64,000 nucleotides of DNA, taken from the NCBI RefSeq assembly GCF_963576675.1, contig NC_088910.1, positions 22,384,531-22,448,530 of the forward strand, given 5' to 3'. Positions 20,365-33,467 of this stretch are shown in pieces. Position 1 is the first letter of the stretch. Every line of letters starts with the position of its first letter. Made by a program: the position numbers and the translations under genes. Source of the DNA: Euphorbia lathyris (Eukaryota; Streptophyta; Magnoliopsida; Malpighiales; Euphorbiaceae). The notes beneath the pieces are model-generated. The model did not search any database. It worked only from the letters and a program-made list of their open reading frames with translations, and was not told where the DNA came from.

Positions 20365-22850
20365 ATGACAAAATTCATGAAGACATGGAAAAGAGTAGTT
20401 TCATTACGCCTGAAGAAACATACTGCTATAAGGTCATGTCTTTCGACCTTAAAAATGCAGGAGACACTTGGCTGACAAAATCTTCAAAGATATCATAGGA
20501 GAGAAAATCGGGATCTATGTTGACCATGTGGTTGCTAAGAGCAAAACCGTTGAGAATCATGCTTTAGACCTCGAAACGGTCTTTAAGACACTCCATGAGT
20601 TTGAATTGAAGTTTGATCTGGAAAAGTGTACATTCGACGTGAGGTCAAGCAAATTCCTAGGATTTATGATCTCACAAGAGGAATCAAAGACAATCGAGAC
20701 AAAATCCAAGTGATCATAGACCTCACCTCGCCTAAAATAGTGAATGATGTCCAAAGGCTGAATGGAAAGATAAATGTTATAGGCCAATTCATCTCAAATT
20801 CCTAGGCTGAATGATGCATGCCCTTCTATAAAAGCATTATAAGGGTGAAGAGCTTCAATTAAACATCTAATACCAAAAGTCCTTCGAAGATCTCAAAGAC
20901 TTCTTGCTGCCTCCTCATTTGTTGAGTCGACCAGTTCCGTGATAAATACTTTACTTGTATGTGAGTGTGGCATCAGAATGTATAGGGATGGTCTTGGTCC
21001 AAGAGGAAGGCACGGAGCAGTTCCATGTGTCTTACGTGAGCTGAGTCTCGAGAGACACTCAAACGAGATACTCAGAGCTTGAAAAAAAATAGCATATGAT
21101 GTAATGATTGCCATGCAGAAGCTCTGACATTATTTTCGAAGTCATTCCATCATGATGTGTACAAACACTCTGCTATGCAAGGTACTTCAATGACCGAAGA
21201 ATTTGGGAAGATTGGTCGAATGGACCCTTAACAGATTTCGATATGAGATTTGAACTAAAAAAGGCTTTTAACGCTTATGTGTTTGCTTACTTTCTTACAG
21301 AGATAACAGAATATGAGTCACACAATCTATCCACTTTGGATGTTTGGGAGATATTTGTAAATGGAAGCTCGATCAAAGAAGGTGTTTGTATCGGCGTGTT
21401 CGTTAAGTGCCTAGATAACATCGCCCTTAAGAATGCTGCTTCACATTCCTTCCCTGCCTCCAATAATGTAGCAGAGTATGAAATTTCGTTTAGGGAATCC
21501 GGATACTGAATGTCATAAAGCCGAAAAGAGCAGCGCTAAAAGTGATTCCAAACTCGTGGTAAGCTAGCTCTCAACAATTATGAAGCTAAAGATACCACCT
21601 TGAAACAATATATTGGGTTATGACATTAGGACAATAAGAACGAAGAAAGGTGGAGATAAAGTGCATTCCCAGGGAGAGATAGGTCTCGATTTGTCCATAT
21701 CATATTGAGATCATCTCCAAAACAAGCATTCGTAAACCGAAGGTAATGGTTATGGGCCTCAATGATGAGTTTTTTTCCCATTTTCTCACACTTGACAATA
21801 AAAACCCTACTAAGGAAAAAATCGAGGAATTCAAGGTCATTAAAGTCCCGATGGTACTCTATAATAGATGACACTCTCTACTGAAGGTCTTTCAACCATA
21901 TATGGCTTAAGTGTGTTGGATTTGGCGAAGCTCAACACATATATTGTGAAATCTTGTTGTCGAAACCATGAAGGTAAAGATTCTTTAGTGAGAAAGACAA
22001 CACTCTAGGGATTCTACTGGCCTAGAATGGCCCCGGATGATGTTGATATTTTCCGAAAGTGCCCATGCCAAATATATGTGCCCTATTTAAGGTCTCTTGC
22101 CGCCGTAATGAAAATCATCCAATTAGTGTGGCCATTTTCCACATGGAAAATTGACATAATAGGCTTCATCATAGAGGTACAATATGAAAAGAAATATCCG
22201 ATTGTGGATGTTGATCATTTCACTAAGTGGATGGAAGTCGAACGTCCACACACTTAAGAAAATAATCAACTTTTTGGAAAAGGCCATTATCAGCAAATTT
22301 GGAATCGTGATACCATCATCAGTGATACAATAAATAGTTTGAATGTACTTTCTTCATGTCGTATATGTATACATATCAAGTTTCGGTTCACTTCAGTATC
22401 CCATCCTTAAACAAACAGGGTGACCGAGGTAAGGAATCAAACCATAGTGCATGGTCTAAAGAAGAGGGTAGACACTCATGGTTCATTTATGGTAGAGGAC
22501 TTTCACAACGTCTTTTAGGCTTACCGAACAACGCCTAGGAAGCCCACAAGAGAAACACCCTTCTCTCTCACATACGAGATTGAAGCATTCGTCCCAGCTG
22601 AGATTGGAGCCTCCAACCTAAAAGTAGTTTACTACTCGGAGGCAAATAATGAAGGGAACTTGAGAAAACAAATGGATTTGTTAGAGGAAAAAAGAGATCA
22701 AGTAGCAATCAAGATGTTTGCATATTGACAAAGAATGAAAGCTGCTCATGACAAAAAAAAGTTCGGTTTATGCAGTTTTACGTCGGAAACCCCATCCTCA
22801 GAAGTAGTGAAACCTCTCGGTCAAGGAAGGATGTTATTCCAAACTATGGT
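20365..22850 (+). pseudogene. Decayed Ty3 pol (RT, RNase H, integrase), Tat-like
   Basis: Recognisable blocks in order and one orientation: RT FITPEETYCYKVMSFDLKNA (about 20398); RT with IGIYVDHVVAKSKTVENHA, where the catalytic YVDD is YVDH, and FLGFMISQ (20468-20713); RNase H WEIFVNGSSIKEG...FPASNNVAEYE (21243-21490); integrase FYWPRM and a core WPFSTWKIDIIGF, VDHFTKWMEVE (22010-22255); C-terminal TPRKPTRETPFSLTYEIEAF and LLEEKRDQVAIKM (22540-22730). Many frameshifts and stops. No LTRs recognised on either side. The style matches the Tat group of plant Ty3 elements. Confidence 0.8.
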
Positions 22851-24770
22851 TGTTTTGCTAGCTTACAAAAGGATGCTTTGGGTTTGATATATGACAAAAA
22901 GCATTCTGAGACTCTTGATCATTCTCATTTTAGTGGATTAGAGTTTTAATAATTTTAACACGTTAATCTTTTGATCTTTTTTTAATCACATTTAGCCTCA
23001 AATGACCGGAAGAATCAACTTTGAACATAAAAAAATTGTTAACAAAGCATCAATAATTTCATTCGCGTTTAAAATTGGTATTTTTAACGGTTTGAAAGCA
23101 AATTTTTGTAATATGGCTACTGAAAAACTTAAAAAAAAACATAATTCAAATTGCAAAAAGTGCAACTATAGACACTTAAGAAATTAGTAATGGTATTTTA
23201 ATTGAATTAGATAGGATAACTAATTTAATGTGACTACAATTAAAGGATAAAGAATTTAATATGTTGAAATAAACAAATGAAAACTCAGTCCACCAAAATG
23301 GGTTCTGATGGAGTTACTGAATCTAGTTTTTGCCTTGATATATGAACCACCTATGTTTTGAATCTTAAATTTGTGAGATAACAAAATATCACATGTTCAT
23401 TCTGAATTAATTACTCATATAACATACATGACTAGATACATAATTTGCCGCCTTTCACTCTCATCTCAAGCAAAAATCAACTGTTTTTTTATTAACAATG
23501 ATGAACATAGAATCAAGTTGTTAAAGAAGCATGCACAAACTAATATTTACACCACCAACCATCTACTCAAAAGCAGGTGCATACACAAATATAATATTAA
23601 AACTAGAAATATGTAGATGTAAGTAATCTTTTTTCTTAGCTCATTTATTTAAAAAATAAGAGTCTTGAAAACTTCACCACCAGATCTACATAGAGCAATT
23701 TATAAGATAAGAAAAACCTATGGTCAAATTTTGAGTTTAAAAAAAAAAAACATATATATCACAGTTCATTCAACCAGAGAGTCAACTCATGATATAATGG
23801 CAATTACAATCATCTTCCAATAATCACATATGATCCACTGGTGCAGATGGAGCAGTTGAAAGTGCAGATGTAAGCAAGAATCTTACTCTGATTAGTTGTT
23901 GTCTAAAGCAGCTTGTAAAAGTCTAATGAGAGAAACGAAGGTCCCTTTCACATTGAGAACAAGAGTCTTTTGACTTTTTAGATGAATTAATATATCAAAA
24001 TAAATATGTTTAGTTATAATACCAAACCCGGCCTGTCTTCATGGCTTGAGGTCTATGTGTCGATTTGTTTTAGCTATTCCTGTTTCCTGCTGTTGTTAGT
24101 TGTTGCTGATAGGTAGTAGATATTAGTTGTTTTTTCTGCAAAAAGCAGTTGTTTCGGAATTTGTCAAACACTTTCTATCTCTGTTTAATATTGAAAGGCA
24201 AAAAGCACACTAAACATGGAGAAATGAACCTGGCTGAGCAATAGAATAATAAACCGATGAATCTAGATACCTTACCAACAGTTCATATAGGCACGCAAGA
24301 AATGACATTTAGCCGTATTTCATCGATTCAAGCCATTAAAATTGTGAAATTTTACAATACTCCGATAGCATTTACTTCTCATCAAAACATTTACTTGTTC
24401 TAAAGTACTCATGGAGAATGTAGTATCAACCCTTTTTACCCTTCTACTTTTAAGGACTATTTCACTTATAATAAGTAGAGAGTGCTGATGTGTCCGAAAA
24501 GCTGATGTGGCTCGCAATTGATGATGTGGATGAGATAGCTATGGGTTTACTCTTAATTTTTTCTGTTCTCAGTGCCTGAATAATACTAAAGAAAAGATGC
24601 TAATGCTGCTGTCTTTATTCAGACATAATAAGAAAAAGATTGCTGCTTCTTATAACTTCAAACTTCACTGGTGATAACAGACAACAATTCCCACAATCCT
24701 AGAAGATTACAAACTTATTTATGTTTACAGAGTCAATTTGCTTATTTTCTTTGACAGAAAACCTTCTCAT
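22851..24770. other. AT-rich intergenic DNA
   Basis: Nothing coding is supported; short frames are AT-rich noise. The part next to 24771 is probably the 3' UTR of the DUF21/CNNM gene. Confidence 0.5.
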
Positions 24771-27700
24771 CTAAAAATTCTCTGGTCTTCTCATCTTCAC
24801 ATATGATTTCCCTGAAACCTGCAAAAATGTAAGATGTAAACAGAGAAGTTTATGACAGAATACAGACATTTTCTTTGCAGAATTGCAAATTTTCAGCAAA
24901 AAATACAAGAACATCTACCTCTGCTGTTTGTAGTAAGCAGGTTTTCTCAAGGAATAATAATTGAAGCATTAAATGGAACTAACTTAAAATTCATGTACTT
25001 AGTAGTAGCAAAACATACATTAGCAGAGGATGGTGAGCAATGTACAGCAGGAGAAGCTGATAAAGTTGATCTAATCAATGGAGAATGAACATAAGGTGGA
25101 ATTGGAGAATGCAGTATGGGACTTTGATTGCAGGAGGATAGTGGACTATGATGATAAGAAGAAACTGGTGAAGCCACTGGAGTCCGCCACTGAATATGGG
25201 AAGGCGATGCTGCTACTGGAGACAGTAATGGTGATCTTCGCCAAGGTAGCATATTGATTTTAATCCTTTCAAGGGGAAAAAAACAGGAATCATTTAATTG
25301 ACTGATATCTATGGTGCACAAAATAAAAAGAGGGAGATGACACAATGAAAATGACAACTGATGTCCCCTTACTTGTTGTGGACATCAAGATACTCATCAG
25401 TCTCATCCAGGATTTCTTCCTACAATACAAATACATTGACAACTTTTCTGATTAAAGATCATATTCATCTTGCAGGTGCACTAACTAGGCTACTTTTAAT
25501 GTATTGAAATAAGTTAAGGATTCATCACCTGCAGCAATTCCTCAATTACATCTTCTAAAGTTATGATGCCAATGACCTCTTCATCTAAAGCTGAAAGAGA
25601 TTTCAGATTGTCAATCAAAAGATTTTGATCTTGGTATGCACTTCTCAGCTGTAACATTTGGTTCAAGTAATTTCCTTGGTCGATGACATCTTTAGGGATT
25701 CGACTTTCAACTTCAGTGTTAGTGCAGTAAAGAGATGATGGTGAGTGGATACAGATGTTCAATTTCTCGATCTGACCAGGCGGATGAACGATCCCTGAAT
25801 ATACTATAGAGCTTAGAAGCTGTAAACAAGTGATATTTTATATGTTTAGTTAATTGATATGCAATGCAATTCTACCTTTAATGTCTCCATTTCTTTGTTT
25901 TGATTTAGGAGTTGTATTTGTTTTGGATTTTCTTTCTTCAGCAGTGTCTTTGTCATGATCATTTTTGCATTTGACAACAACAGCCATGTGGCTATGACCA
26001 ATTTGAAATTGATTCAATATATCATATAGAGGCAAATTATCAGGTACCCTAGCATAAATTGTAAGATCAAAGATTTAGTATAACTGCTTCATGAAAGATC
26101 AAATTACTTTTTCTATAGCTCAGAAATCAGCAACCTAAGAAATTAACAACAATTTATACCTTGGAACTTTCCTGATTGTTATCTCTTTTAAAGGAGTTTC
26201 ATCTTCTGGACTGAACTTGATTAAATTTTTAACCTACAAAATATAGGAACATATTTGACATTTCACTTTCTCCACAAGTCCACAGTCACCAATACAAGAG
26301 AGCAGAATCTGAATTAAAGAAACAAGATCCTATGCAAAAGAAGCATGTTTAGTGCTTACCAAAATTAGGCCAATAATATGTGCTGGATTTCCAGAAGAAA
26401 TGGGAATGCGACTATGTCCTTTGCTTACTATCATCTCCATTGTTTTCCTGGGAAACAGATTAAAAATTATAAGCACACATAGACATATTAATCAGATGGT
26501 AAGAATGAACGGAATTCTCTAAAGAAATTCAAGAACAATACTCATCAAGTTTAGAATTTATATCGAGTGAAAATATTTTTGATAATGGTGTCATGGCATC
26601 TTTGGCTGTCTTCTGAGTCATATCCAACGCTCCAGTAATGACAGTGGTTTCATCATGTGTAAGCTCTCCACCTTTCCCTGCCTAAGAATTAATTAGACAT
26701 GACCTTCAAAGAAAATTTATCAATATAGTTTCATTTCTAGTAAATGGGTAGGTTCTCAGTTAATCACAGCAAGTAAACTTGCTTTAGGAGTTATTTTCTT
26801 TTCCTTTAAAGGGAAGAAAGAAGAAAGGGGTTAACCTCATTTCCATGCATGTCAATCAAAGTCTTCAGTTCTGCCCGTCTTAAGAGTGCAGAATGCTTTT
26901 TCCCAAGGACCCAATCCAACAACTGTCATAGAGGGAAAAAACTTAGAATATGTTGTGGTACGGAAACGGAAACTAAAAGAGAAACGACACACTGAGAAAC
27001 CTTATTTATGAAGCATAGTGTTCAAACAATAGAAAGGAAATGGAAATGGACATCGAAATGGAAAAAAAACTGAAACAGAAACAAAACTCGGAAACGCTAC
27101 TGAAGAGGAGTTTTCGTGCTGTCAGAGATTAATATAAGATACATGATTGAGCCTTAACTATTAGCTTGAGCTTTTAGTTTAATCGGTTCCATGACATGGT
27201 ATCAGAGCCTCGTCGACCAAACGGTCGAGGGTTCGAGTCCCGGCAACCTCATTAATTTGTGGAATTAAAAGCACATGGCGGGATGGGCCTGTGTTGTGCA
27301 CGCTGCAAGCCTAATGGGCATTTGCGTGTGGGGGGTGTGTCAGAGATTAATATAAGATACATGATTGAGCCTTAACTATTAGCTTGAGCTTTTAGTTCAA
27401 TCGGTTCCATGACACGTGCAACATAGCTTAGAACTGAAAATGTTAAACACGTACATATACAAAAATCAGAACATGATTTCCACAATCAAACAAAAACCAT
27501 CCTTTTCAAAGCAGAAACTGGTGCAAGTTACCTTACTGATCGGATAAGCTAATGGGAAGAGGACTATAACAATCAACTGAACTAGAAAAGACAATTTCGC
27601 ACCAACACTCAGTCCATACCGAGAACAAACAGCCTGAGGGATAATCTACAAAAAAAAAAAAAAAAAAACCCATTAAGCTCTTAGTACATTAATCATGCAG

Positions 27701-28277
27701 TTCCAAATAAGATTAGTTGTAAATATTAGGAATTTACCTCACCAAATGCAAGTATTAGAGTAACTGATATTAGTATAGCACCCCAAGCTGGAAGCAGCGC
27801 ATCAATGAATATAGGCAGGGCCTTTATATTGAAAACAAACTCAGATCAGATTATCTTCAGTTGGAAGTTTGAAAGATTAATGTTATAAGATAAATAGATA
27901 GATAGATAGATAGATAGATATATACCTCCATTGCAAGGGCATTGCCTATGAGGAGGGTACACAAGAGTAAATGCTGATTCTTAACAACTGGCAAAATTTT
28001 CTCTGCCATCAATAAAGCACAAACTCAGGTTTTTCTGGCAGACCGGGCGGTTAAGAAATTTGAAAGGAAACAAAAATATTGATAAGTAGAATTTACCTGC
28101 ATTCTTGCGGTCTTGAGGCTGACCAGCTTTGATGAGGACCTCAAGATCAACCAAGCTGAGAGACATGAGTCCTAGTGTAAGGCCAGACATGAGGCCAGCA
28201 AAACACACCAAAGCCACACATATGACTAGATAAGTCCAGAACATGGGTTCACAACATGGCACATCATTTGCTGCCAT
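24771..28277 (-). CDS. DUF21/CNNM-CBS domain protein (MGR-type Mg transporter candidate), gene A
   Basis: Thirteen exons, inferred from consensus splice sites and phase: 28277-28097, 28002-27926, 27821-27738, 27645-27532, 26922-26836, 26681-26542, 26447-26360, 26233-26160, 26048-25876, 25794-25529, 25419-25373, 25265-25019, 24818-24771. They total 1,626 nt, in frame, 541 residues. The DUF21/CNNM membrane domain has four hydrophobic segments (residues about 12-38 with [64 protein letters not shown]). It is followed by LRRAELKTL and a CBS pair ([56 protein letters not shown]). The tail is Ser/Pro-rich. The family is CorC/CNNM-like; plant members (MGR) move Mg2+ across membranes. A TRIM and a GATA microsatellite lie in introns. 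Confidence 0.88.
27120..27414 (+). mobile_element. TRIM retrotransposon (295 bp) in intron 4 of gene A
   Basis: Two 77-bp LTRs (27120-27196 and 27338-27414), TGTCAGAG...CATGACA, differ at one base. The PBS TGGTATCAGAGCC (initiator-Met tRNA type) abuts the first LTR, and GTGGGGGGTG precedes the second. It is flanked by CGTGC (27115-27119 and 27415-27419). It is complete but non-coding, in the opposite orientation to the host gene, and lies between exons 4 and 5. Confidence 0.95.
27894..27921. repeat. (GATA)n microsatellite
   Basis: About six to seven GATA units lie within a few bases of the donor site of exon 2 (27926), in the intron of gene A. It could vary in length between individuals. Confidence 0.9.
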
Positions 28278-28548
28278 TACTCTCCAGAAAAATCAATAAA
28301 ACCTCAAAGCTTTGGATTAGTGAAGTGAATGTAGGAGTGTTAATGAAAAAAAGAGAAGCATGAGGTATGAAAGCTCAACAGAGGTGTTATATAAAGCAAA
28401 CTACCTAATATAATATTTGGAATAGTTTAGGACATGACAGTTTCTCAGGGGTTTCACTATAGATAATAATATCTGATTTGCTGAATTCTACCTAAAAGAG
28501 AGTAGTCATGATGTATGGGGGCTAAAAATATTGTAATTGCAATAATAA

Positions 28549-28808
28549 AGGGTAGAATACATTCATGCCCCTTAATTATATAGCCGTACTAACACTGTGG
28601 CCCCTAAATTTCATTTCATGAGTCGTGACATTAATTATGGTCAAATACCTATTTCCATGTCATCATTATACAACGGATTTTCTTTGGTTTGGACTTTAAT
28701 GTTAGTATCATGTAAAGTTCAAGAAGGACTTTTATGTCACAAAGTGAAGTTTAGAGATCATAATGTTAGTAGTGCTATAGTTCAGGGGCCATGTATGTAT
28801 TTTACCCT
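28549..28808. mobile_element. MITE (260 bp) upstream of gene A
   Basis: The ends are inverted copies: left AGGGTAGAATACATTCATG, right complemented AGGGTAAAATACATACATG. Homology extends about 60 bp inward. Flanking direct repeat AATAATAA (28541-28548 and 28809-28816). No ORF. It starts 271 bp upstream of gene A's start codon, within the likely promoter. Confidence 0.75.
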
Positions 28809-30069
28809 AATAATAAAGTTCTTTCACTAAGATCACTAGTAGAATTATTTCCTCCTTTTTGATGCAATTCTATATTTGATGATGTCCTCTGAAGTGTGAT
28901 AATGATGCTACCTAGTACTAATATAAAAGAGTGGAGCAGTTGAATCTTACACTAATTTGGTGTTTTGCCACTGGATTTTGCAGCTTGTGAGGCTTGGCAT
29001 ATAACAGCATGTCTAATAAGAATAAAATATTTTAGGGTCACACAGACAAAAACTGCCCCTTCAAGATGAGAAGAAGAGCAAATAAATGGGGTATAACCAA
29101 ACTGACCTGACCTTTGAGAAGCATGCATAGAAATAGTATTAGACCAATGTAAAGACACAGTGTTGATGGCAGAGAACTTTACACTTGTCACTTATCAGAA
29201 ATGGTTGAAACTAATTAACAAAAAGTGCTCTCTAAGGACAGGAAAGATCCAAAGTTTTCTTAATTGATTGGGACAAGAACCTAACTTATAATTTGCTAAG
29301 TTATGCACTAAACTTAGCAACCTTGTTCTAATTCTTCTGTTGTAGCCACTGCAAATTGTAAGAAAACAACCATTTTCTGGTCAATTATGAGACACGGAGC
29401 ACTTGTGGCTTATGAGATGCTACTTTTCATGGGGGAAAAAGGCACTAATGTAGAAGACATTGACAGATAAAACCATGTAAATGCAAGTTGCCATTCCATA
29501 ATAGAGCTGTTTCGAATTTGCTTCGGAGCAGAGCAGTTCTCCATATTTTTTAAATTCAAGATACCGATATTCTTCGCTCTGTTTTGAAATGGGTAAAAGA
29601 TTGAATTGCTGCACTCCAATTTCGGTTTTGGTGCAAGGAAAGTAAATCAATAAGCTATCTTGTTTTTCATATGAATTTGGGAAATTTTTGGTAACTTCCC
29701 AAAATGGATCCATGCTTATGGAAGAGAGCAAAGACGGAGGTACAGTATGCAAAATCAGGGTCTAACAGTTATTATTAGAGTTTGCTAGCTTCAGTTTGTG
29801 CAAATTTCAATCTAATACTAATTAAAATACTTTATAATCAATTAAGTCCTCATCAATCTAACATTTTTCATAATCTATCTAAACTTGTAGATTTCTACAA
29901 GAGTAAATTTGCATCCACATCCTTTGCTGATAAATCCAGTGAAATCAAATGAAAATATAGTTTTTTCTGGGTTCATAATACATAATTGTAACTACATTAT
30001 TAGATGTAACAATCAAGCTTGAGAAAGAAAACAATAATTAAAATTAATAATTAATTTGATGTTGGAGTA
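28809..30069. other. Spacer between the two DUF21/CNNM genes
   Basis: No supported gene. A 110-codon minus-strand frame (29752-29420) has no family I recognise and no flanking exon signals. The right end is presumably the 3' UTR of gene B. Confidence 0.45.
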
Positions 30070-33000
30070 TCACGATCCAAGTGGAGATGGTTCCGGATTT
30101 ATACGATGACGATGAGAAGAAGAAGCTCTTCCAAAAGATCCTGATGATGTTCTTGAACTCGCCAGCCTAATTCTAATACTGCAAATTTTTTTTTTTAAAA
30201 AAAAAACATAAAATATATAATCAGTACCATTATATATATACACACACCCATTGGTCATTTTTATTGAATGTGAATTAAAGCAGATTAATTAGAAATAATC
30301 AGGGCCAGATTTAGAGGTGTTACCCCCAAATACGGGTAGAAAAAAGAAAAACATATTTACCGTCCAAGTTGCCATCGCTAAATATTAAATAAATTTGGCA
30401 ACACGGGGGAAATTGGGACGGATATTTCTGTCGTATTTTTTAATCCAAAAATATTGTGTTTCTTATTGACTAGATGTTCAAATTTTTCATGCCGAATAGA
30501 GGACCTCCACACATTTTCATTTTTTGACATGTGTAGTTTTGAGATCTCCATTTAACACGAAGGACCTGGACGCTTTAATAATTTCTCCTTATTGACCCTC
30601 AAGTATTTGGTTTGGATTCCGCCACTAGAAATAAATATAAGCACGAAGCTACTCACTTGTCATGGACAGCAATATATTCATCGGTTTCATCCAGAATTTC
30701 CTCCTTCAAAATAGAATATAAAAAATTATCAGTCTTGTATATATACTGCATATATCAAATAAAATCGAAGAAAATCTGTTGTCCCAAATCCCCTGTCTTT
30801 CCCTGTCCCTCGCACAAAAATGTCATTTTTTAAGGGAAAAAAATAAGAACCTGTAGTAATTCCTCCATAACATCCTCCATTGTTATAATACCAGTAGCCT
30901 CCTCATCCATGTTTGGATCGCCCTGCCGATGAACCTCTTTCTCCTGCTCAGTCATAACCTTGTCCCTGAAATCCAACGACGAACTAATTGTGCCGATGCT
31001 GATATTTTCACTCTGATCCTGTGAAGAAGTCATTCCTGTGAAAAAGATAAATAACATTAGACCAAGAACAGTCTAAAAATAATATAATTGGAAATTTTTC
31101 TCAACCTTTTATTATTTGAGTTGGTCTTGAATTTATATCTGCAGTGTCATTCAGGAAAGGAGGCTGGGGCTGGCCTAGTTCAGTGTTAACATTAATCTTC
31201 ACATCCTTGTTACTCTTCACAACAATAGCCATGTGGCTGTGACCCTTCTTGAATTGACTCATTATACTATATAGTGGCCATTCTTCATACACCCTGCAAT
31301 GTCAAATTTATCACATGTATACAAAAGTATTCAATGTTAAAGTGAATGTAACTCATCAGGAACTGTGCTTATACGAAATGAATCAAGACATGTGGCGTTA
31401 CAAGGACCCTCAGATCAGGCACCACGTGTCAAAACACCGACCTTTGAATATACCAAAGACTTTCATGGAACATTTCCCATTAAGGAAAATCTCCATGCAG
31501 CTGGATCAGAAACTCTCTATCATGAAGGACTTCTCCCGAAGTCAGATTTCTAACAGAAAAAGGATTCCTAATACAAAAGGAATTTCTAGAAGAAGAAGGG
31601 ATCAGCCTAACCCTATAAATAGGCAGGTATGTTCACAACCAATGTTATGTTGATACTACTATCTCACAAATTCGTCTTTACTCTTCGACCCTTCCAAATA
31701 GCTACTAACGTAATCATCAGAGTGCGCGAGTTCGACAGACTCCAACCTCTCTCTGAACTTCTTATTCCATTTTACACTTAAAACCTCCGAAGACTCCACA
31801 GAAACTTCGACACTCAATAGCAAATTCAGATACAGAGTTATCAACGTACATACCTAGGGATTTTTCTGATTGTCATATTTTTTATTGGGGTTTCATCTTC
31901 AGGACGGCAGAATATCAAATCTTTTACCTATCCAAACAAAAAATCGTTACTATGTCTTATTCAAAATAATAAAAATCTTTAAATTAGATACTCTCGAAGT
32001 TGATCAATTTAATTACGAATTTGATTGTTAAAGTTAAAAACAGCTTTACCAGAATGATGCCCATAATGTTGTTTCGGGTTCCGGAGAAGATGGGTATACG
32101 GCTATGTCCTTCATTCATTATCATCCCCATTGTATCTCTATGGATCATTCATTAAATTTTGATATATGAGTCAGTTAATTTAAACAATTCACATGGAAGA
32201 GAAGAAGAAGAAGATGATGATGTTAATTACATGTCGAGTTTGGAATTTATATCTAGACAAAATGTTTGAGAAAGGGGTGTCATAGCATCTTTAGCAGTCT
32301 TTTGAGTCAAATCCAAAGCACCAGAAATAATTGTAGTTTCATGATGTGACAAATCTCCACCTTTCCCTGCCTAATAAATAGAAATCAAAACTATAATTTT
32401 ACTAATACATAGAGTAAAAAAAAGAAGTTCATATTAACCTCATCGGCGTGCAAATCCACTAATGTCTTCAGCTCTGCCCGCCTTAATAGTGCAGAATGCC
32501 CCTTTCCCAGCAGCCAATCTAGCAGCTGCCCCAAAAAGAAACAATGTTCAGCTAATTTAATCAAAACAATTAATAATTAGAACGGAAATTTCCATCGCCA
32601 AATGTGTATTTTTCATCAGTAATTTCACTAAATTGAGAATCTGCAACGAATTTATAATTATCGACGGCATTAGCGACGATATTTCCGTCTGTTCTAATTT
32701 TCGTTGTTAGTGCTTAACAGACAAACCTTGCTTATTGGGAATGCTATAGGGTAGGACACCAGCAGGAGAAATCGAACTACGGGAGAGAAATGTGCACCGA
32801 GACTTAGTCCATGCCGAGCACACACTGCTTGAGGTATAATCTAATTAAGGAAAATAAAATCAATAATCTCCTTTATTAAGAAAAGAAAAGTGAAAGATTT
32901 TTATATGTGTAATAAAAGATTTACCTCTGCAAATGCAAGTACAAAAATGACTGACATGAGAATGGCACCCCATGGTGGGAGAATGTTGTCCAGAAAAATT

Positions 33001-33467
33001 GGCAGTGCCTATAAAAACAACTAATCAACAACAGAAGCAATATTTTAAAAAAACTAAAAACTTTCAGCGACGGATCCAAGGAGGACCGAGAGAGTTTGAG
33101 AATCCAATGGTCGCCAAAAAAATATCAAATTGAAAGCATCTCAAAACTCCCTCTGTCAGTGAATTCTTGAATCCGTCGCTGAAAACTTGCATTGTCACAT
33201 ACGAACCTCGGTGGCGAGTGTTTTGGCTACAAGTAGTGTACACAATAAGAGATGTTGATTCTTGACAATTGGGAGAATTCTTTCTGCATATTTGCGGTTT
33301 TTGGGCTTGCCGGCCTTGATGAGAACCTCAAGATCGACTTGACTGAAAGACAAGAGACCTAAAGCGAGGCCTGATGTAATGCCAGCAACAGATACAAGGA
33401 TGCCACATATGGTAAGATATGCCCAGAATTCTGGTTTGCAACAATATGCCTCGGCAACATCTTCCAT
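30070..33467 (-). CDS. DUF21/CNNM-CBS domain protein, gene B (tandem paralogue)
   Basis: Eleven exons: 33467-33207, 33008-32925, 32840-32727, 32525-32439, 32370-32231, 32137-32050, 31927-31854, 31293-31106, 31035-30851, 30703-30657, 30178-30070; 1,377 nt, in frame, 458 residues. Internal exons of 84, 114, 87, 140, 88, 74 and 47 nt equal those of gene A, so the two are tandem duplicates. Gene A's first intron is absent: exons 1 and 2 are fused. The first segment reads [13 protein letters not shown]. The second reads [10 protein letters not shown] where gene A has [10 protein letters not shown], losing the usually conserved Gly-Asn. The CBS pair is retained ([52 protein letters not shown]). The C-terminus is short and Ser/Arg-rich. 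It is probably expressed, but transport competence is uncertain. Confidence 0.85.
31325..31850 (+). repeat. LTR-like insertion in an intron of gene B
   Basis: The intron between exons 31854-31927 and 31106-31293 is 560 nt. It contains a plus-strand promoter-like CCCTATAAATAGGC (about 31611) and a downstream ACGTAATCATCAGAGTGCGCG, a style seen in LTRs of Tat-like Ty3 elements. Ends and target duplication could not be fixed. Confidence 0.4.
32578..32697. repeat. Small inverted-repeat element in an intron of gene B
   Basis: AGAACGGAAATTTCCATCGCC at the left is mirrored by a complement reading AGAACAGACGGAAATATCG at the right, about 120 bp in all. A similar degenerate piece lies at 30360-30445. 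Likely a MITE. Confidence 0.5.
33061..33186. repeat. Small inverted-repeat element in intron 1 of gene B
   Basis: TTTCAGCGACGGATCCAA at the left is complementary to TTGAATCCGTCGCTGAAAA at the right, spanning about 125 bp. Likely a MITE; no ORF. Confidence 0.6.

Noticed and set aside
27197..27265. tRNA-like sequence (TGGTATCAGAGCC ... GGTTCGAGTCCC)
   Set aside because: It has a B-box-like word but no cloverleaf, and sits exactly between two TRIM LTRs as primer-binding site and internal region.
29420..29752. 110-codon minus-strand ORF between the two CNNM genes
   Set aside because: No recognised domain, no intron context and no homologue by eye; a chance frame is more likely.
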